NCBI GenBank assembly: GCA_030248225.1
Contig: JASANE010010113.1
Coordinates: 62,001 to 126,000, forward strand
Length of the DNA: 64,000 nt
Origin: Trileptium ribeirensis
Lineage: Eukaryota; Nematoda; Enoplea; Enoplida; Thoracostomopsidae
Reading direction: 5' to 3'
Shown here piece after piece: positions 47,160-57,842 of this stretch (the stretch's first letter is position 1; the number at the start of each line of letters is the position of its first letter). Under the pieces are notes generated by a model, which saw only the letters and a list, made by a program, of their open reading frames with translations, had not been told where the DNA came from and searched no databases. Position numbers and translations under genes: made by a program.

Positions 47160-47560
47160 AGGGTCAGTGCGCCAAATATGGACACTTATTTTTACCAAGA
47201 GTGCATTGGGGAAGAGTATGACACTTGCCCGCACTAATATGTTAGCCGTGTTTGATGACGCGGGTGTTTTCGGCCTTACGCCCTCCCCAGTTTCTGGGGG
47301 GTCGAGATGCTGAGACCCCCAGTTTCCGTGGGTGGTGTAGCTCGAACCTCCAGGTTTTTGGGTTGCGGTCGGTCGGACCCCCCCCAATTTCTGGGGGGTC
47401 GGTTTATAGGCAGCTGCTTATGAACCGACCCCCCCCCCCCAAAAAAACCAAGAAACTGGGGAGTAATGCCGAAAACGCCCGCGGCATCAAACACGGGCTA
47501 ACATGTGAGTGCAGGGAAGTGTCATACTCTTCCCTAATGGAATCTTGTTTTTACTAAATG
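47160..47560. mobile_element. large foldback element
   Basis: The left arm carries GGGGAAGAGTATGACACTTG, ATATGTTAGCCGTGTTTGAT, GCGGGTGTTTTCGG and CTCCCCAGTTTCT. The right arm carries their reverse complements in reverse order (AGAAACTGGGGAG, CCGAAAACGCCCGC, ATCAAACACGGGCTAACAT, GTGTCATACTCTTCCC). Arms of ~110 bp are ~80-85% matched and enclose a G/C-run-rich centre with an inner palindrome GCAGCTGC. Open frames are shadows of the symmetric sequence. No transposase. Confidence 0.8.
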
Positions 47561-48069
47561 TGTATTTATAGGAACTACGCATATTCTTATTTTTAGCAGC
47601 AGGGTTTCTAATTTGGGCATGTGGCTCCCAGAAATGACAAAATACTAACTAACTGTATGAGCTTTAGCTCACAGCTATGTACCCCATAGGCACTTGTAGC
47701 AATAGTATCGCGTATTGACATATTTAACAGTTGTAAATTAAGAATGAAAACGAGAACGGCATAAAAACGATAGCCAACTAGGATATACCATATGGTTTAG
47801 ACTGTGGGATGCCATTTTGATGGCTATAGCAGGCACCATAGTTGTTAAGTGTGTAGTAAACATTTCGGCAAAACTAAACGATTGGCAATATTAGGAATCT
47901 TACGCTCAAATTGAATCAAAAAAATTGGAAGCACGTTCATACTAGGAATACCACTGAAATTTTGGGAATGGATTAGCTATTGTTTATTTGTAAAATTTTC
48001 TTCTTTTACGTCAGTATTTCGCGATATCGGTAAAATCTTGATCGTCCAAGCTTCAGAATGCTGTAAAAT
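47561..48069. other. intergenic, no gene seen
   Basis: No supported feature. Confidence 0.5.
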
Positions 48070-48190
48070 AGAGGTGTGGATTGGAGATGGCTTTGGACTC
48101 TGCTCGGCTAAAGACCCGAGCCGATCCGGCCATGATGTCAGAAGAGCCAGCCAGAGCCTAGGATCTGTCTGTAAAAGCCGAGCCTTATAG
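48070..48190. repeat. GAGCCGAGCC-word block
   Basis: CTCGGCTAAAGACCCGAGCCGATCCGG, AGAGCCAGCCAGAGCC and AAAGCCGAGCC within 110 bp form a local partial dyad (CTCGGCT against AGCCGAG). Similar to 7025-7110 and 41800-41880; likely a decayed GC-rich MITE. Confidence 0.4.
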
Positions 48191-49149
48191 TTGGAAGTGT
48201 AGAATTATAAAATCTTCAATTTAGATTCTAACAAATACAATATTTTTATCACCATTTAAAGCGAACGTCAATCCTTTGTGTTCATTGTGTGAGTCAAACT
48301 TTGTAGCTTAAACCCGTCGTTTATGCGTAGCGGCAGCACAAGGGGTGGTACACAATAGTTTTCGACGATATGAACGAAACCTACTGCCTTACGGAGGCAT
48401 ATCACTCTGCTCACAAGCTCGTTGGAGCGCTAAGGGTGCACTAGACAGTGAATGGAGCTATAGAAAAATTACGATCGGGGCCTCCTCACCCACTTCCTTT
48501 TGCTACGAACCGATTGGCTTAGTTATATGAAAGATGACCAGGCGGGCAGGAAAAACTGTAAAACTGAGCCATGCGACACTATATTGATAGCCAAAATTCA
48601 TCAATGTCTTAGATTAATACCATTGCACTGCCGGTAATGAACCATCTTTTATCCTGAAGCAATTCGGTTGTTGTCAAAATGAAAATTTTATGAAACCAAA
48701 CCAAGCAACTAAAAAGGTTCACATGTATCATACGGAAACTGTTCATTTTAGCTATATATTTAGATACGTCAACTTCTCATTTATTTCGACGACCAAAATG
48801 CATTTAACTTACATGACGTGCTACAGACACAGAATGTAATACAAGATATACAGACAGATACAGAATGTAATAGAAGATATAATGCACTGTAAGTTTCAAT
48901 ATTGTTTATAAATGATGCAAAATTTATGTATCGTTCGTAACTAAAGATTATATTATTCCACGATAGTTAACCAAGCATTTCTAGAAGTTTTAGGGGTATC
49001 ACATAAACTTAGTTGAATTGAGTGTTATAGGACACGGCCGAGGTCAAGAATAACTCATAAATATTTCGTGTTAACGGGAAAGGCTTAAAACCAAAACATA
49101 ATTGGGATATCGTTACAAATACTACTGGATTGCTGTTAACATGACACCT
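48191..49149. other. intergenic, no gene seen
   Basis: A short tandem duplication, ACAGAATGTAATACAAGATA and ACAGAATGTAATAGAAGATA, lies at 48830-48880. No gene. Confidence 0.5.
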
Positions 49150-49395
49150 TATTACGAGATCCACATTTGCGCATGTGGGGCTGTATCGGAGGTTACCCCT
49201 AAGGCACTGACCTCTTTCAGTGATGACTCAACACACCTCCTCCATGTGGGAATATTTGCCGAATTTTGATAAACTTGTTAAAATCTGCATAAACAATGAG
49301 TTTAGGAAAAATTTAGCAAAATTGGTAAAAAATTATGAGTTCCTAAAAATTTCGAAAACCGTTGGAAAACTTCGTAAGGTTGGTTAGTCAGTTAG
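49150..49395. repeat. dispersed repeat family copy
   Basis: A GC-richer start (GTATCGGAGGTTACCCCTAA, CACACCTCCTCCATGTGGG) leads into an AT core of TTTGCCGAATTTTGATAAAC and TTAGCAAAATTGGTAAAAAA, the reverse-complement flavour of the TTTTTGC.AATTTTTACC core seen in the other family members. Confidence 0.45.
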
Positions 49396-49662
49396 TTAAA
49401 AGTAAGGGGGAGCCAGGATTTCATGTGTAAATTTAAAAATGGGGTTGCCAAAAATTACCGTTTCCTCGCCCAATGTTCCGACTTCATCTGTGTCAATGAT
49501 CATGTGGGGAACTACGAAGCAAATTGTTTAAAAAGGCCTTTCTTGAAATAAATATCACAGAAATGGAAATCGTATAAGGTGCCCAACAAAAATTTTTGCA
49601 CACAAGCTTTCACCGGACTCCACTTATAATGCGGAAAAGCTGACTGTTACGACATACGAATT

Positions 49663-49762
49663 TATGGACACTTAAACCAATATTGCATTAGAGAGAGTAT
49701 GCCATTTCCTGCCTAAACCGTGTTTGAGCACACGGGCATTTTCGGCCCTAAAATGGCAGACG
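49663..49762 (+). mobile_element. half copy of the 47160 foldback element
   Basis: TGGACACTTA, ACCAATATTGCATTAGAGAG, AGTATGCCATTTCCTGCC, CCGTGTTTGAGCACACGGGC and ATTTTCGGCCCTA follow in the same order as TGGACACTTA, ACCAAGAGTGCATTGGGGA, AGTATGACACTTGCCCGC, CCGTGTTTGATGACGCGGG and TTTTCGGCCTTAC in the left arm of the foldback element at 47160. The complementary second arm was not found. Confidence 0.65.
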
Positions 49763-50719
49763 GCCGATCATGCGCAAATCTCAAGTTTTGTGGGGAGGTG
49801 GGCAGCTAGGACTTCCATTTTATCCGTTGTTCACGTTATAACCTCCCCGTTGTTTGGAACTTTTGTCCTCCTGTAGTCGCGACCCTGCCGTATAGACAGT
49901 CAGGGTGACACCCATACTGTAAATCAATTGACTAGTGTGTACGAAACACACTAACTACTACATTTTTCTTGACAGTGTCGTACACACCCTTAGCTACCAA
50001 TTTGGCGCGAATTAACTATAACAAACACCGTCTGTAGTTAATGCGGTTTATTAATCAACTGTCCTGTGTAGTTTTTTCTAAATTCTCGATATTTGTATCA
50101 AGCCCATATGAACACTGCTCAAATAATTCCAAACACTGTCAATAAAACTGCCAGAAGACACGGTGTGCCTGACACTGTCGAGAAGTGGTAATACGCGGAA
50201 CTAGCTACCTTTGAAAAATTTATTAAAAACATGGGGGTGTCTAAGACATCCTGTTGTCAAAAGTGTGCCTGACACGGTGTGGTGTACAGGGGTTCCAAAC
50301 GTTGGGGACATTATAACGTAAACGCCGCATTAGGAGAGCTCGGTTGAATAACTGAGCCCAACTCAACCGACCTTCTAAAATTGCTGTCAGTCATACCCTT
50401 AAAACTGGGTGGAATTAGTTATGGAATAACTATTAGGAGTTAAAGGATTAACATGAGTGAGATACTATTCTCTAATGCACTCATGCTTAAGCTAAGACGA
50501 TTTTATAGATCTTGTCATGATTTTTCAGATCGTGTATGCAATTGAAACAAGTTAATTTCAAGGGGAAAATATATTTCAATTGACAAAATTCACTATACAT
50601 GAAGCCATCCGATGACGTTAGAAAAGCCAAAAGCTAATTTAAATAGAAGTCAGATGTTTGTATGATAAAGCATAAATCCTTGTAAAACCTTACTCTAATA
50701 ATGAAGACTGAATCGCTGA
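49763..50719. other. intergenic with GTGTGCCTGACAC direct repeats
   Basis: GGTGTGCCTGACACTGTC at about 50162 and AGTGTGCCTGACACGGTG at about 50262 lie 100 bp apart, and related GTGTC/GACAC words occur from 49905 to 50290. No gene. Confidence 0.45.
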
Positions 50720-50820
50720 TACAACCCATGGTGTGAAAACTTTTGCACTGTTACTTAAACACGTTGACATAAATTCGTTTTTAAAATATGACAGAAACCC
50801 ATGCATATTCGAAGGAGGTA
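50720..50820 (+). mobile_element. CR1-like LINE 3' terminal fragment
   Basis: Encodes KTFALLLKHVDINSFLKYDRN, matching the extreme C-terminus of the two LINE ORF2s here (FISLLAQADLQQYLKYEKN and FKQLLSKFDLDNFLQLDRN). The frame then runs on into GC-rich sequence without a stop until 50966, so the normal stop has been lost or this belongs to a slightly different CR1 subfamily. No other part of the LINE precedes it; it is a 5'-truncated copy. Confidence 0.65.
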
Positions 50821-51871
50821 TAATGGGGTTACCCCTACTAAGCGGTCGATCCCCTGGCGTCCCAGCAGCACGCATCACCTCCGCCGACCTGCTGTTCCCC
50901 ATGGGAATCAAAAAGCTTGGCCCCACCAGGGAATCCCTGGCACCTCGTATCTGGGCATGTAAGTAGTAATTTATAGGTGGGTCATCTAAGAGATGTGCAC
51001 TTCCAAAATCTGTTATTTTTGGTAAATTTCTTCACGACGAATAAAAAACAATTAATACACTGGCTACACAAAAAGAGTATGCGTAGTGAGTGTTTTCGAG
51101 GACAGTGGGACCTTATGAACGAAACGGTGTATGTGCTTGCTAGCAACATCATTTCGTTGCAATATATAAATCAGTCCGTTCGTACACAGTCAACATGCTT
51201 AATTGAACTTCACAGTACACGGTGAAGGCAGTAAGCTACATGTTGGTTATGCAGTTTTTATAAAATGTGTATTTTTCAAATAATTAAAAACGTCAAGTTT
51301 TGCGTTAGTACGGAATTAGCTGATCAAGGCGCTTAGTATACATAATAAGTATGTCACGGTTTCACGCTGCCAATTGAATCGTTTCATGCGCATTGATTGC
51401 AATACAATCATGTGAACCGGCAATATGTTTTGAAAAGGTGATTTGGCATTGTAAAATCCACTGTCACGAAGCATAATACTCAGATGGATAAATAATTAAA
51501 ATACTGTAATATTAATGATATACATAGCCAACCAATAAACATGCGCCATTTTCACAATTAACTATTAGGCGATATGCTTTTTAGCATATAACTTTCAAAA
51601 TATTCGTGACGCCTTTGATAAGACGTGCCGATTTTACGATAGCAAATTAAAGTGACATATAAGTAATAATAATATAACTAATAACAATATATAGCTAAAA
51701 CGTTTTTCGTTAAACACAAAAACAAGAAGCTGTCGCAAGTTTATCAGTATAATTAGAAAAATGTTATGACTTTACGTATAATAAAAAAACGTTACTTTAA
51801 TTAAAAATAGCTGATAAATAGTAAAATATAACAGAAAATGCAGTGCGGTATGTATTTTATTTGTATCTTAC
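50821..51871. other. LINE 3' flank and intergenic sequence
   Basis: The first ~130 bp are GC-richer and are probably the 3'UTR of the truncated LINE. The remainder is AT-rich, and short frames there lack motifs. Confidence 0.45.
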
Positions 51872-51965
51872 CGCCAAAAACAATATCCATTCATATCCCA
51901 TTGTGCGAACACTCTTTTTGTCACAGCCGCTAGGATGTGGCATTGTTTACGACCTTTCCCAAGAT
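51872..51965 (-). CDS. candidate internal exon of an unknown gene
   Basis: 94 nt bounded by a good acceptor (GGTTTGGTTTTTACAG) and a consensus donor (GCG|GTAAGA), open in the frame reading LGKGRKQCHILAAVTKRVFA and then QWDMNGYCFW. It has two cysteines and no low-complexity bias. Entry phase leaves one base from the previous exon and exit phase leaves two. I do not recognise the family, and no neighbouring exon could be matched, so this may be a chance splice-site pair. It is listed because both splice sites and the open frame coincide. Confidence 0.3.
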
Positions 51966-53119
51966 CTGTAAAAACCAAACCTACATATAATTCTATTTTT
52001 ACGAGCCTGGTCAAGCTAGATAAATTCAACCTAACATCATTGTTATTATAATAGTATGGGTACAATTTTTAATCTTGGATGTGGCCCTCCGACCGTCCGT
52101 TAAATATGGCGATTGACATGCGAAGCGATACTAAGGCTAAATCCCACTACGCCATTCGACACATGAAATGTCGTCCTGAATAAGATCTTACAAGTACGAA
52201 ACGCACACGTGCAAAACAAGTATTATATTTTAATATATAATGTAATACAGTTATACGTTATATAACGTATAATATTATGTTAACAACAAAATCAAGTACC
52301 TTTAAAAAAGGTTGAATGGTATGGTCGTTGATTTGTACTCTATTGGTCTTCTTATCCAGCCTCGCTTTCACTCGGTGTTTTGCACTTTTTCTTACTAGTT
52401 TACATAAAGAAACAAGTAGGGAAGTGACCTACAGGATCGTATATAAAACTTTTAAGAGACGAGAGTTTTTGTCACAGCATACCCGTATTCCGCAATTAAC
52501 AAAAAGGCTGTGACAGGTTTAAGTCGATAACAGTATAAGCTGCTCTGACAACTTTCTCTTTAGAACACACAAAGTCAAATTCGCTCCTTAATTTTTACAA
52601 GGAAATTACTTTCCTGCAGCTAAGCTTATAGATAATCTTTGTTTATGTCGTCAAAATTGCATCAGTTCATGTACAAAGACGGGTCGTGGGTCAAAGCTAT
52701 CGTCGTTAAATAACGTCGTAAACTAACGTTGTTAAATTAACATTGGCCCATTGGAAATTATTAATGCGATTGAAGTTAACAATTGTTATTTTGCGAAGAT
52801 TTTAGTTACCAAACGGTTTCTATTCAATCGAAAAAAGTTATTTTATATTCACCGAAACCAAATTTGTTAGCGAACAAAACTTTGTCGGATTTGAATTAAA
52901 TAGGCTTTTATTAAGAAATAATAACCGATAAACAATAGCACCGTATTGTTTATGACGTCGCAGTTTACTTTAAGTTTGCTCTGGAACAAAAAAGGATACG
53001 AATTTAAGACTAGAAAATGTTAGTGAACTGTCATTAGCTGATTGGAAATTGCTGAGTATGGGCCAGCAGGGAACCTAATCGAACTTCCTATTTTTTCTGT
53101 AACAATTCAAGTAATTTCC
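51966..53119. other. intergenic, no gene seen
   Basis: An open frame at 52316-52513 starts with a hydrophobic stretch (LICTLLVFLSSLAF) like a signal peptide, but there is no family match or splice support; treated as chance. The rest is AT-rich. Confidence 0.45.
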
Positions 53120-53310
53120 ACATCGGGTATTGCAGCATAGGATAGTTGGTCAGGGTCACCTTCAGTTTCGACTCGCATAAATTCTCGGTAGCAAAAATGA
53201 CTCACATTTCCCATCTTTATTTGAAATAATCATGGAAGTGGATACCACATTGGGTATTGCAAAATAGGACGGTTAGTAGGCATATGTTAAGTTTAATCGT
53301 GCGTAACGCA
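53120..53310 (+). mobile_element. partial relatives of the 18248 MITE end, in tandem
   Basis: CCACATCGGGTATTGCAGCA, then AGGATAGTTGGTCAGGGTCACCTTCAGTTTCGACTCGC, resembles the right end of the nested MITE (ATACAGAATAGTG, then GGTTGGCGGGATCACCTTAAGTTTACTCGC). About 130 bp later comes a second, weaker version: CCACATTGGGTATTGCAAAA followed by AGGACGGTTAGTAGGCATAT. Confidence 0.5.
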
Positions 53311-55905
53311 GCAAGCTTAAATCAGTTTATGCGTTGAATAGAAATCTTATGTTCATTTTATAGGTATATGTCGCTTAATTATTTGGAAAAACAGATGTTC
53401 CTCCATTTTCTATTTGTAAATAGTGTATAATTTAAGAAAAGTTCCTAACTCAGTTGTAGAATGTTAGATAATTTATGTTTTCTAATTTTAATGTTCCGGT
53501 CTATTCTGGGCCTCCGCCAACTTTAGTATATGATCTTACCACTGCATAGACAATTTGACAGCGTGGTTTAACGCATGCATAACGGTAGCTGCACCACAAG
53601 ACAGGGTTCTCCGAAAAATAACTATAATTGTAGCTGTTGCTGTTGCTGTTGCCGTTCTTGTTTCTCAGTTGACTTAAAATCAGCCACTTTGTGTACTGTT
53701 GTGAAGGTAGCGTGGTGTTCTCAGTGCCCATGTAGCCCTTTTACGCGTTGGTGGCTCTAAAATAACTTTAGACAGGTCCTGCTCACCGCTAAGTCTACAC
53801 CTCATGCAAATGTTGTATGTAATGCACAAACACTTTGTGCCTTTTTAAAGGTTCATTTTTTCCGGTGTATCTATAAGTGCAGCCCCAGTTGAGTATTTAT
53901 GCCTAAATTCTAGACTATACTGAATATGCATCCACTGTATTTATACTAAACACTAATGAAGTCATTTAATGATAGAGCGCATATAACATTTTTATTTTCG
54001 CAAAAAGGGAGATATAAAATCTATAGTTTTAGGACAAGAGGCAGTACAATGTTTAAAGCCTTGAACGTTAAACTCAAATCGCAGAAATCTAACTGTGATT
54101 TTGTACCAGGTTTAGGAGCTGATAGTATAGAGATTTACTGTAAATCATTTATGTGATTAAACACCATTCATTTGAGAAAGCAGATCTGTGTGATGATATG
54201 CTAGTAAAAAAATACGTAATCTGCACCGCAGACAGTAAATTCTAACGTCTAATGACAAAAAAGATAATTTGGTGCCGTAGGTTTTTGTGTGAAAACTCAA
54301 ATGACAATTTTACTATTGCGAAATATTTTTAATTGGTAATAAATATTTAACGAAGCGATAAAATATGAATTTGTAATTTGCGGTCATTAGAAATAGGTGA
54401 TTGTTTTTGTTCTGGTTACGCGAAAACGCTTCTTTCGACGGGTAAATTTTTCATTTCTGTCAAGCCTTCTTTCTAGACCATGTTATCAAAAAAAGGATTG
54501 CAAAACTTCTTGTCGGAAATAGGGTGACCCTCAGTAATTAACACTTACAGAAGTCATGTTTACTTTTTACTGAACACTGCTTGTGTACGAAAACAATGTC
54601 TTGGTGTCTCCATCACGGAGATCTGTTCCTCAGTTTTTCCACAACAAAAATAATCTGTTGCAGTTTTGTGCCTATGAAATGTCCTCGGAAAGGCTAGGTT
54701 TGTCAAATAGAGCTTCATTGTCTAATCGTAATTTTGTACATTTATGATGCCTGATATTACACATTGTGATTTTAGCAAGCGGAGCTCTCTAATAAATTTC
54801 GCTGACTAATGAATTTCAAAGCCTCATTAACTTTAAGCATTATGTAACGATTTCGGCGCTTCTGTATGCGAAAGACCCATTCTCGAACAGCCTATGTTGG
54901 CGGAATAAAGCAAGTTAATATCATAGAAATTTATATACATTTTTGTTGCCTCACAATGTTTTCTATGCTTTTTGCAAGTGGCAATCGGACAAATTTGAGT
55001 CTAATGTTTTTCAGTATATACTTAATAGACTTAAACTGTAAATAACGTTTTACAGCAAAATATTAGTACGATAATAACAGTCGGTGACAGGATAAAACAC
55101 CTCAACCACATGTCAGAGTTTAGGCTTGTTTACATTTTCATATATTTTCGTAGCTTTGTAAAATTTTATTTAGTGTGTATGGAAGAAAACACTGTAAGTG
55201 GCGATATATAACAGACCCGAATCCCAGCAGCCCAGACATAATCCTTTTGAATGGCAGACACATTGAAACTTCGCTGATTCCGGTAATGAGCGCGATGCAG
55301 AACAGTATATCCTAACACATATTTGACGTTATTCTGCTTGAGATTAGCTGTCAGTGGTAAGAGCGAAGCCGAAACTTGCAGTACAGACAATCCTTTTGAA
55401 AATTTCAGACATGCTTACAATTTTCTAATTTCGTTATTGAGTGAGTTGCAAAATGACGCATCTTAGTGTATACGTAAGAGTATTTCAGCTTGATTATAAA
55501 CAAGTAAAGTCCTGCTGCTTAACTATAACAATCAATGGCAAAATAAACATACCCAAGATGGTGCTGAATAGTCCACAAATATGGGAGCCCACTTCGATGA
55601 ATTTGGTAATGAGCGCGTTCGACAAAGGCGCATCATATCCATTTAATGTTTCTTCCAGTTGACTTCAGCAAAATAACAAATCCAAAGTTCTTATTCCACA
55701 CGAATAGCCAGTGACATGGGCACTAACTTCGTTGAGTTCGGTAATGAGTGCGTTGAACAAGAGCACATCCTAGTAGGATAAATTTATAGCTTCCCTGATC
55801 AGCTTTAGCTGTTTACACATTATTTTTTCCTCGATGATTGCTAACAATAACATTGTTTCGCTGGAGAATGAAAATAAAGCAGTAAGAGTAATAGAATTAA
55901 CTAAG
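53311..55905. other. intergenic, no gene seen
   Basis: A short CTGTTG microsatellite lies at 53633-53654. Two passages near 55225-55310 and 55590-55800 contain TCGATGAATTTGGTAATGAGCGCGTT and TCGTTGAGTTCGGTAATGAGTGCGTT (the first of the three, near 55274, as GATTCCGGTAATGAGCGCG), i.e. a diverged dispersed repeat. No gene recognised. Confidence 0.45.
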
Positions 55906-56302
55906 AGTTACGATTACTCTTCGAAAACGCCATATAAAAAGATCGGGTGTGACGCTATCCATTTTTATCTCACCCCCCCTGGTTCTTGGTGAGCGTGTTA
56001 CTCCCTCACATTTAGGAGAGGGTCATGGTATCATGGATGAAAATTCTTTGAGGTCCGCCAATTTTGACGGGTTATAAGCGACCCCCTCTTCAAAAATAGG
56101 GGGATCGAGGAAAAAATTTTTTTTCAAACGATACCACAAAACTAGGGCAGTGTCTGAAAAAAATTTTTATCCATCATACCATGACCTCCAAAAGCGAGGG
56201 GGTACCCTCCGCCAGAACCGGGGGTGGGAGGGGGTGGGTAAAGTCGAAATAGTCATGCCCGCTTTTTTATATTGAGATTTTAAAAGAGTGTAATACTCTT
56301 CT
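55906..56302. mobile_element. large foldback element with C/G-rich arms
   Basis: The left arm has GAGTTACGATTACTCTTCG, CATATAAAAAGATCGGGTGT, CACCCCCCCTGGTTCTTGG and GGGTCATGGTATCATGGATG. The right arm holds their reverse complements in mirrored order (CATCATACCATGACCTC, CCAGAACCGGGGGTGGG, GCCCGCTTTTTTATATTGAG, AAGAGTGTAATACTC). Arms of ~150 bp are about 75% matched around a centre with GACCCCCTC and GAGGAAAAAA. No open frame of note. Confidence 0.75.
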
Positions 56303-57331
56303 CAAGAAATCATTATACCCTATAAAACTAATTTGAGCTTGAAGCTTTATATTTCATTCCGTAACTAGAAATACACGCAGCTAATATATCTACAATAAAA
56401 CATAAATGACAAGAAACTATAATTGTATTTAGTTCGCAAGAAAAGTATATACTGGACCATAAGTTTGGCCATCGATTGTGAACTAGCGAATACGACAAGT
56501 GTGTTTTTGACTTTGTCGTTGGCAAAAAAACACTTGCGGATTATGTAATTGCGTCTATAGTAACCATGTCGGCTTTTTTCTTTACTCTGTCATTATATAT
56601 TACGGCATGAACCTTTATTGATGCCAAATGGTCATTATAATCGTACATATCACATCTTGTAGGTCTAGCTGCACACCGTGCTGCTTCATAACGTTATTTC
56701 TTAAGTTTCGTGCACTGGCCCAGGCTTATCATGCACACAATGGAGTGGTGAACAGCTGCTTGAATTTAATATTTTACATGTTTATTTGTCAGGTTGAGTT
56801 GTTTTTATAGTTAATTTGCATATTATGCAAATTAATTTTGAAAGCTGTGACGTAATTCTGACTACCGCAGCACAGTGACTGTGTTGCCTTCCTCGCACGA
56901 AGACAATATATTCAATGCTTTGCTGTTGCTGGAAATGTTCTGGGTTTTCGGCGATTAGCAACTGCAGCTTGCACGGCAAGGCGCTCTCGCTATTACACTC
57001 TTGGTGTCCTCGACTTCAGTATGCACGAGAGGGGGTGCATTATTGAACTGGACATAACCTAACATCAAAATTATTTAGTGAGAAAAGCCCCTGCGAACAT
57101 TATTCCCGTGCATACCATGGAACAGGCTGTATTATTCATCGGGAAATTATTGCTAGCCATGGAAATTGATCATTTGTACAAATTGGCATGGCAGTGGAAA
57201 TCAGGAACTCGGTCGCAAACTCGTCAAATTATCACACGCAAAATAATTTTTACCGGATATATATTTTGTAATAAGCCTATAATGAGTTTTGGTTGACAGT
57301 TTCTTAAAACCGGCTTGCAGACCTGCAGCGA
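56303..57331. other. intergenic, no gene seen
   Basis: A near-palindrome, TTAATTTGCATATTATGCAAATTAA, lies at 56813-56836. No gene recognised. Confidence 0.45.
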
Positions 57332-57503
57332 TATGGATGAACGGCGTGGACAATTGTTAATTCCCACTTGTTACTAGTTTGACATCGAAGACGCGCTGAC
57401 ATAGCCGATATAACCAGTGTGCTTATGGCTCAACGGCGTGGACTATTTGTTAATTCCCACTTGTTACTAATTTGACATCGAAGTCGCACTGACATAGCAG
57501 ATA
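57332..57503 (+). repeat. tandem duplication, 2 copies of 92 bp
   Basis: ACGGCGTGGACAATTGTTAA and ACGGCGTGGACTATTTGTTA begin 92 bp apart and are followed in both by TTCCCACTTGTTACTA and TTTGACATCGAAG, then CTGACATAGC. A few differences show it is not brand new. No coding potential. Confidence 0.88.
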
Positions 57504-57810
57504 ATAGAAATTCACAATTTCATTATTCATCGAGTATCAGAACATGTACGTCCGACAATCAGCCGCAAAACAGTGACAAACATCGCAGACGCTCATATTT
57601 TATAGTGTAATAGGCAAAGCTAACACGTAAACGTCCAGTTTGGTATACTCGAACCAAAATTGCCATAACATAAATAACCTTTGTAATCTAATATTGCTGT
57701 GGGTAAAAATGCTATCAGATGCAACAGTCCACAAGACTCACATGCTCACGGCACACTCTTCAAGCAGTCGAATGATAAAGAGCACACTTGGTTATTTTGT
57801 TTGTATCTCT

Positions 57811-57814
<4 letters not shown>

Positions 57815-57842
<28 letters not shown>
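57815..57842. repeat. TA microsatellite
   Basis: Uninterrupted TA dinucleotide run of about 28 bases within AT-rich, gene-free sequence. Confidence 0.95.

Noticed and set aside
47252..47557. Proline-rich open frames on both strands
   Set aside because: They are mirror images produced by the foldback element and C/G runs.
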